Origin: CAYWHE01 sp964458125
GTDB taxonomy: Bacteria > Bacteroidota > Bacteroidia > AKYH767-A > OLB10
NCBI GenBank assembly: GCA_964458125.1
Contig: CAYWHE010000057.1
Coordinates: forward strand, 1 to 20,005
Direction of reading: 5' to 3'
DNA: 20,005 nucleotides
The notes beneath the pieces were generated by a model. That model did no database searches and had not been told where the DNA came from. It saw only the letters and a program-made list of their open reading frames with translations. Both the position numbers and the translations under genes were made by a program. Position 1 is the stretch's first letter. The number at the start of each line of letters is the position of its first letter. Of this stretch, positions 15,043 to 20,005 are shown piece by piece.

Positions 15043-16938
15043 ATGGGCATCATCCGGGATAAGGAAGAATACCGTAAACAATACGAATGGAGTGTATCCG
15101 ATCCGGAAGCATTCTGGGCAGCCGAAGCCGGTCAGTTTCAGTGGAAACGAAAATGGAAAAACGTCCTGAAATGGAGTTTCGACCCTTACCGGGTAACCTG
15201 GTTTGAAGGCGGCAAACTGAACATCACAGAAAACTGTCTCGACCGGCACCTGGCGGAAAATGGTGATAAAACGGCCATCATCTGGGAGCCCAATGACCCG
15301 AACGAAACGGAATTAAAATTCACCTACCGGCAGCTTCATGAGCAGGTTTGCCGGTTTGCCAATGTGTTGAAAAAAAACGGCGCCAGAAAAGGTGACCGGA
15401 TATGCATTTACATGCCCATGGTTCCCGAACTGGCCATTGCCGTTTTGGCCTGCGCCCGTATCGGTGCCATTCATTCGGTGGTATTTGCCGGGTTCTCTGC
15501 CAGGTCCCTGAGTGAGCGCATCAACGATTCCACCTGCAGCATCGTGCTCACCAGCGATGCCGCTTTTCGAGGAAATAAGGAGATCCCCATAAAAATTATC
15601 GTGGATGAAGCGCTTGAAACCTGTTCTTCCGTTAAAAGAGTCATTGTTTTAAAACGAACCCACGGCGATGTACCCATGCTGAAGGAGCGTGATGTTTGGT
15701 GGCACGAGGAAACGGCAGGTGTTAACAGTGATTGCCCGGCCGAAACGATGGATGCCGAGGATATGCTGTTTATCCTTTATACTTCCGGATCAACGGGTAA
15801 ACCCAAAGGAGTGGTGCATACCACGGCAGGATACATGGTGTATGCCCAGTTTACATTTCTCAACGTCTTTCAGTACCTGGACCAGGAAATACACTGGTGT
15901 ACAGCTGATGTTGGCTGGATCACCGGTCACACCTATATTATTTACGGACCCCTGCTGGCCGGTGCCACCACCCTGATGTTTGAAGGCATTCCTACCTTTC
16001 CCGATGCCGGCCGGTTTTGGGACGTGGTGGACAAATTCAAGGTGAATATCTTTTATACGGCTCCGACAGCTATCCGTTCGCTCATGGCCTACGGGCTGGA
16101 CTTTGTGAATACCCGTGACCTGGGGTCGCTGCGGGTGCTGGGGACTGTGGGAGAGCCCATCAATGAAGAAGCCTGGCAATGGTACCATGAACATATAGGC
16201 AAAGGGTTATGCCCGGTTGTTGACACCTGGTGGCAAACAGAAACCGGTGGCATACTCATCTCGCCCCTGGCCGGCATCACCCGCCTGAAACCCACCTTTG
16301 CCACCCTCCCCCTGCCCGGTGTGCAGCCTGTACTGGTGAATGCAAAAGGAAAGGAACTGAACGGAAATAATGTGGAAGGAAACCTTTGTCTTAAATTTCC
16401 CTGGCCGGGCATGTTGCGGACCACGTATGGCGATCATGAACGGTGCGTGGAGAACTACTTCTCCACCTACAAAGGATTGTATTTTACCGGTGACGGCTGC
16501 AGAAGGGATCATGACGGGTATTACCGGATTATCGGGCGGGTGGATGATGTGATCAATGTTTCCGGTCACCGTCTGGGCACGGCAGAAGTAGAAAATGCCA
16601 TCAATGAACATCCCCATGTGATTGAATCGGCCGTGGTCGGATATCCCCATGCCATCAAGGGACAGGGCATTTACGCCTACGTGATCTGCGAACATCCGCC
16701 GGAAAACGAACCCGAATTAAGAATTGAAATCCTCGATACGGTTTCCCGGATCATCGGCCCTATTGCCAAACCGGATAAAATTCAGTTTGTCAGCGGACTT
16801 CCCAAAACCCGTTCCGGAAAAATCATGCGCCGGATTCTGCGAAAAATTGCCGAAAAAGATACAGCCAACCTGGGGGATACTTCTACCCTTCTGGACCCTG
16901 CCATCGTGGATCAGATCATGCAGGGTGCCCTGGTATGA
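15043..16938 (+). CDS. acs: Acetyl-CoA synthetase
   Basis: Cytoplasmic AMP-forming acetate-CoA ligase of 631 residues, in the normal range for Acs. It converts acetate, ATP and CoA into acetyl-CoA through acetyl-AMP. Diagnostic blocks are intact: N-terminal Acs region (WKNVLKWSFDPYRVTWFEGG), FAGFSARSL, P-loop-like YTSGSTGKPKGVVHT, CTADVGWITGHTYIIYGPL, DTWWQTETGG, FTGDGCRRDHDGYY, and hinge GRVDDVINVSGHRLG. Near the C-terminus, PKTRSGKIMRRILRK carries Lys593, the residue that is reversibly acetylated to control the enzyme in related bacteria. It has its own promoter and is probably transcribed separately from plsC. There are no truncations or missing motifs. Propionyl-CoA synthetase is a less likely alternative, given the Acs-like core blocks. 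Confidence 0.95.
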   Translation: MGIIRDKEEYRKQYEWSVSDPEAFWAAEAGQFQWKRKWKNVLKWSFDPYRVTWFEGGKLNITENCLDRHLAENGDKTAIIWEPNDPNETELKFTYRQLHEQVCRFANVLKKNGARKGDRICIYMPMVPELAIAVLACARIGAIHSVVFAGFSARSLSERINDSTCSIVLTSDAAFRGNKEIPIKIIVDEALETCSSVKRVIVLKRTHGDVPMLKERDVWWHEETAGVNSDCPAETMDAEDMLFILYTSGSTGKPKGVVHTTAGYMVYAQFTFLNVFQYLDQEIHWCTADVGWITGHTYIIYGPLLAGATTLMFEGIPTFPDAGRFWDVVDKFKVNIFYTAPTAIRSLMAYGLDFVNTRDLGSLRVLGTVGEPINEEAWQWYHEHIGKGLCPVVDTWWQTETGGILISPLAGITRLKPTFATLPLPGVQPVLVNAKGKELNGNNVEGNLCLKFPWPGMLRTTYGDHERCVENYFSTYKGLYFTGDGCRRDHDGYYRIIGRVDDVINVSGHRLGTAEVENAINEHPHVIESAVVGYPHAIKGQGIYAYVICEHPPENEPELRIEILDTVSRIIGPIAKPDKIQFVSGLPKTRSGKIMRRILRKIAEKDTANLGDTSTLLDPAIVDQIMQGALV

Positions 16939-17111
16939 TGTTCCGCTATGCTGCGAAATAAAATCCTCCTCAAATTACTTTCTCCAAAGGCATAGGTTAT
17001 TTCCGTTGAAAAGCCGAGGATTTGCAGCACTTTTAACCTTCCCGGATTCGGGCCGGCCAACCCATTATCCGACTCATTGGACAAATTTTTCCGGTAACTG
17101 ATCAAAAAAAA

Positions 17112-17141
17112 TTGCTGGACCGGGGTTTTTTTTTTACTTTG
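17112..17141 (+). promoter_or_regulatory. Promoter with a T10 tract, upstream of the propeller/Ig surface protein
   Basis: TTG (17112-17114) is followed by a 19-base spacer and TTACTTTG (17134-17141), which differs by one base from TAnnTTTG. Bases 17126-17135 are ten consecutive T, so most of the run lies between the two boxes and its end enters the -7 box. An A8 run (17104-17111) precedes the TTG. The start codon is 25 bases past the -7 box. The T-run could alternatively be the tail of a poor terminator for acs (CCGGT/ACCGG with a long loop). Confidence 0.5.
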
Positions 17142-17165
17142 ACACCTCCTAAACAAACCCTTCAA

Positions 17166-19832
17166 ATGAAAAAAATTATCCTTAACCTGGTTCTACCCGT
17201 GTTTTTAAATTTTCCGGCCCTGGTATTTTCCCAGGGTTTTAATTACGTCAATCATGCCGGAAGTACCGGTGAGGATGTTGCAACAGGTGTTTGTACCGAT
17301 GCAAGCGGAAATGTGTATGTGACGGGGTATTATGGCGATTCCATCACGCTCGGCGGTTTTGTTTTGCATGCCACGTCCAGGGATGGATTCATTGTCAAAT
17401 ATAATCCTGCCGGTGCAGCCTTATGGGCAAAACGCATTACCAATGCCTCCACACAGGCAGGCTATGCGATTGACTGCGACAATGCCGGAAATATCTACGT
17501 GGCCGGCGACTATTCCGGTAGCGCTTCCCTGGACACCTTCAACCTGACTTCCAATGGGGGTTCCCAGGATATTTTTATCGCCAAACTGACTTCCTCCGGT
17601 ACGGTTACCTGGCTGAAAACCATGGGCAGTAATGCCTCCAACGATCATGTTAACGGTATTGCCGTGGATGGATCGAACAATCTTTATCTCACGGGGGAAT
17701 TTTCGGGAAACGCTGCTTTCGGAAACGGTGTAAGTCTGACCAGCATTAATCATCCCATCAATGGCGCATCAATCGATTGCTTTACCGCTAAATTCAATGT
17801 CTCGGGAATTTGCCAGTGGGCCGCCGGAGGGGGCAGTATCGGCACCGACAGGAGTTATGACATTGATGTGGACGCTTCCGGCAACTCGTATATAACGGGG
17901 TTCTACCAGAATAACGCCACCTTCAGCGGAAGTGTGCTGAATGCATCCGGACCGGTAGACGTCTTTGTTGCCGGTTATAATGCCTCCGGTTCATTAAACT
18001 TGTTATTCAGTGCCGCCAGCCCTGATTATGAAGCCGGTTACGGCATTACCCTGGATGGTCTCGGTAATTTTTATATTACCGGTTTACATGCAGGTTACCT
18101 GACTTTTGATACGATAACGGTTACCCCTAACGGATCTTATGATATGTTTCTGGCCAAATATACCACATCAGGTGATGTGCAGTGGGTGCAGTCAACCCTG
18201 AGCAGCCAGTGGGAATCAGGGGAGGCTGTGGCCGTGGATGACAAGGGTAATCCTTATGTATCAGGTACGGTATACCACGGCGGAACCAGCATGTTTAATG
18301 AAATATACATGACCAGTTTGGGGTACCATGATCCTTTTATCGTTAAATACAACCGTTTTGGAGAGTTTCAATGGGCCACCCGCGGAGGCAGTTACGATTA
18401 TGACGGGCCGCAGGATATGGCGCTGGCCGATTCAGGGAAAGTATATGTTGCCGGTTATTATTCCGGGAGCCCGGCCACATTTGGAGCCTCCACCTTTAAT
18501 TCAGCGGGAGGTTATGATATATTACTGCTGAAACTCCGGACAGACCTCTACACCGGTTCGATTTCGCCGGTCACCTTTTGCGCAGGACAGGCGGTGAATG
18601 TGCCGTTCCGGTCCGTCATACCGATGGCTGCAGGAAACACCTACTACGCCCAGCTTAGTGATAAAAAAGGACGATTCTCCAATGCCGTCACCATTGGTTC
18701 GCTTTCCACGACGGCAACAACCGGGAGCATCAGTGCGCTGATCCCGGATACCATACCCGAAGGAACGGCCTACCGTATCCGGGTCATTTCAACAGACTCG
18801 GCCCGAACCGGTGCAGATAACGGCAGCAACATCACCATTCATGCTTTGCCTTCGGCATTGATCACCTCGGCAGGTACCGACTTCTGTCCGGGTGACAGCC
18901 TGGCAATCCAGGCACAAACCGGTGCAGGTTATACTTTCCAGTGGCTGAATAATTTCATTCCCGTTTCAGGAGCTACCTCCTCAACTTATTATGCCAAACA
19001 AAGCGGGGTTTACAATGTCATAGTTTCCAACGCCAGCGGCTGTAACCGGACATCGGGCAGCATTTCTGTCACCAAGCGGAACAACCCGAATGCCACCATT
19101 ACAGCCGTCGGATCCACCAGCTTTTGCAGCGGGGGATCGGTAAGCCTGAATGCCAATACGGGCAACAACTTCACATACCAATGGAAGAAAAACGGTGTCC
19201 TGATCAGCGGAGCCACGCTGTCCACCTACCAGGCTACCGCATCCGGAACGTATAAGGTTACTGTTACCAATGTCTACGGCTGTTCCAAAACCAGCAGCGG
19301 CACTTTGGTAACCGTATACAGCCTGCCCTCAGCTTCATTCACAGCCAACGGTCCGGTTACTTTCTGCAATGGCGACAGTGTTAAGTTTACGGCAAACAGC
19401 GGGATCAACTATTCATATGCGTGGAAAAAGAACGGGAACTTCATTCCGGGCGCCACCAGCCAGGTTTACACTGCTAAAACAGCCGGCGTATATCGCGTTG
19501 TGGTTACCAAGAGCAACGGATGCAGCAAAGCATCCGCCACCAAAACCGTAACCATTAATTGCCGCCTGGAAGAATATGCGGATGAAACGTTTTTCATTTT
19601 TCCGAACCCGGGAACAGGAGATTTCATCCTCCATACCGGTCAGCCCGGGGAAAGACTCCTGGTCAGCGTCATCCATATGACTGGACAGGCAACATGGAAA
19701 AAGGAATTGTTCACTGATCAGTCAGGAATGGTTTCGTTATCGCTTCACGATCTTCCTTCCGGTTTATACTTCATCGAACTGAAGGACAAAAACACCCGGT
19801 CCGTTCAAAAACTGGTGAAGACCAGCGAATAG
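17166..19832 (+). CDS. T9SS-exported surface protein: SBBP beta-propeller, Ig-like repeats and sorting domain
   Basis: Predicted surface protein of 888 residues. ATG at 17166 is chosen because MKKIILNLVLPVFLNFPALV leads a clear signal peptide (cleavage near FSQ); a TTG 18 codons upstream belongs to the promoter. Residues 36-458 hold seven SBBP-like repeats of about 60 residues, each with a D..GN.YVTG strand followed by a D.F..KY...G...W strand, enough for a complete seven-bladed propeller. A spacer domain (about 460-560) follows, then three Ig-like repeats (about 560-797) with FC.G......A..G..Y.W..N motifs and a conserved GC pair near the end of each. A type A T9SS sorting domain (about 806-888, IFPNPGTGDFIL, GLYFIELKD) closes it. 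Likely an adhesin or a binding protein; the ligand is unknown. Confidence 0.87.
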   Translation: MKKIILNLVLPVFLNFPALVFSQGFNYVNHAGSTGEDVATGVCTDASGNVYVTGYYGDSITLGGFVLHATSRDGFIVKYNPAGAALWAKRITNASTQAGYAIDCDNAGNIYVAGDYSGSASLDTFNLTSNGGSQDIFIAKLTSSGTVTWLKTMGSNASNDHVNGIAVDGSNNLYLTGEFSGNAAFGNGVSLTSINHPINGASIDCFTAKFNVSGICQWAAGGGSIGTDRSYDIDVDASGNSYITGFYQNNATFSGSVLNASGPVDVFVAGYNASGSLNLLFSAASPDYEAGYGITLDGLGNFYITGLHAGYLTFDTITVTPNGSYDMFLAKYTTSGDVQWVQSTLSSQWESGEAVAVDDKGNPYVSGTVYHGGTSMFNEIYMTSLGYHDPFIVKYNRFGEFQWATRGGSYDYDGPQDMALADSGKVYVAGYYSGSPATFGASTFNSAGGYDILLLKLRTDLYTGSISPVTFCAGQAVNVPFRSVIPMAAGNTYYAQLSDKKGRFSNAVTIGSLSTTATTGSISALIPDTIPEGTAYRIRVISTDSARTGADNGSNITIHALPSALITSAGTDFCPGDSLAIQAQTGAGYTFQWLNNFIPVSGATSSTYYAKQSGVYNVIVSNASGCNRTSGSISVTKRNNPNATITAVGSTSFCSGGSVSLNANTGNNFTYQWKKNGVLISGATLSTYQATASGTYKVTVTNVYGCSKTSSGTLVTVYSLPSASFTANGPVTFCNGDSVKFTANSGINYSYAWKKNGNFIPGATSQVYTAKTAGVYRVVVTKSNGCSKASATKTVTINCRLEEYADETFFIFPNPGTGDFILHTGQPGERLLVSVIHMTGQATWKKELFTDQSGMVSLSLHDLPSGLYFIELKDKNTRSVQKLVKTSE
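17271..18545 (+). repeat. Seven tandem SBBP-like coding repeats
   Basis: Protein-level tandem repeat of about 180 bases per unit encoding the beta-propeller blades. The units share D..GN.Y(V/I)(T/A)G and (F/I)(I/V)(A/V)KY motifs. DNA identity between units is visibly low, so these are old, diverged repeats rather than recent duplications. Confidence 0.75.
18835..19560 (+). repeat. Three tandem Ig-like coding repeats
   Basis: Each unit of about 240 bases encodes an Ig-like domain with an FC..GD/GS start, a YQW or YAW core and a GCSK/GCNR end. Units 2 and 3 are most alike (YQWKKNGVLISGAT against YAWKKNGNFIPGAT). Confidence 0.75.
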
Positions 19833-20005
19833 TATAAAGGAAATTTCAAGCGAAACCGCATTGCCGTTTTGGGTTTATCCGGCAGAGACCGCTTATTTCA
19901 GACTAAAACATCAGCTGCAAGCGGGCATTGTAAAGGGCATATCCAATGACCTCCATATAAAGAAAATGTCAGTATCAGCTTAAAAAAATTAAAAGGCGAA
20001 TCCTG
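19833..20005. other. Non-coding end of the window
   Basis: No gene recognised. A nested but weak pairing is possible (AAGCG with CGCTT around GCCG/CGGC, about 19848-19896), with no T-run. A 17-codon minus-strand frame near 19901-19954 is too short to support a gene. Confidence 0.4.

Noticed and set aside
17091..17135. Terminator for acs formed by CCGGT/ACCGG and the T10 run
   Set aside because: The stem is only five pairs with a loop of more than 20 bases, and the T-run is better placed as a promoter spacer; kept only as an alternative.
17144..17149. CCTCCT just upstream of the propeller/Ig gene, identical to the anti-Shine-Dalgarno core
   Set aside because: It is close to the predicted transcription start and has no clear function; treated as chance.
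17112..17165. TTG start giving an 18-residue extension to the propeller/Ig protein
   Set aside because: The extension overlaps the predicted promoter and would bury the signal peptide.
19901..19954. Minus-strand peptide ending in LQLMF, resembling the end of an outer-membrane protein
   Set aside because: An in-frame stop lies four codons upstream of its only ATG, leaving 17 codons; there is no support for a gene.

Overview
The window looks like chromosomal DNA from a member of the Bacteroidota with a type IX secretion system (T9SS). Three kinds of evidence support this. Four proteins end in, or close to, a T9SS-type C-terminal sorting domain (PNPF/PNP motif, then a beta-rich tail). A PorV/PorQ-family barrel gene lies directly upstream of a gingipain-type (C25) sortase-like gene. 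Several promoters fit the Bacteroidota pattern (TTG/TTTG, about 19 bases, TAnnTTTG), and Shine-Dalgarno sites are generally absent. The genus cannot be named from the sequence. I found no rRNA, tRNA, CRISPR array, transposase or phage genes.

Layout: (1) 240-6491, plus strand: a PorV/PorQ-family outer-membrane protein and a 1698-residue C25 peptidase of the PorU2 type, 48 bases apart. One copy of a composite double-hairpin repeat lies before the pair and two lie after it. (2) 6844-12923, minus strand: in transcription order, a PQQ-type sugar dehydrogenase with a sorting domain, a 705-base gap, a repeat-rich fibre-like protein with a C-terminal coiled coil, and, 47 bases further on, a reprolysin-like metalloprotease with a sorting domain. 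The convergent junction at 6492-6843 carries two of the repeats and a bidirectional terminator. (3) 13599-19832, plus strand: a PlsC-type acyltransferase overlapping (ATGA) a small membrane-anchored protein with a TonB-C-like domain; acetyl-CoA synthetase under its own promoter; and an 888-residue surface protein made of seven SBBP-like beta-propeller blades, a spacer, three Ig-like repeats and a sorting domain.

How they may work together: the metalloprotease, the sugar dehydrogenase and the propeller/Ig protein are predicted T9SS cargo, displayed on or released from the cell surface. The PorV-like/PorU2-like pair resembles the machinery that carries and attaches such cargo, and may be a second, alternative attachment module. 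PlsC and Acs are housekeeping lipid and acetate enzymes.

Most notable observations: the three-copy composite repeat, whose first hairpin differs in sequence but keeps its pairing; the PorV/PorU2-like pair; and a run of ten T inside the predicted promoter of the large surface protein, which could make its expression phase-variable. No wholly new system with clear support was found.
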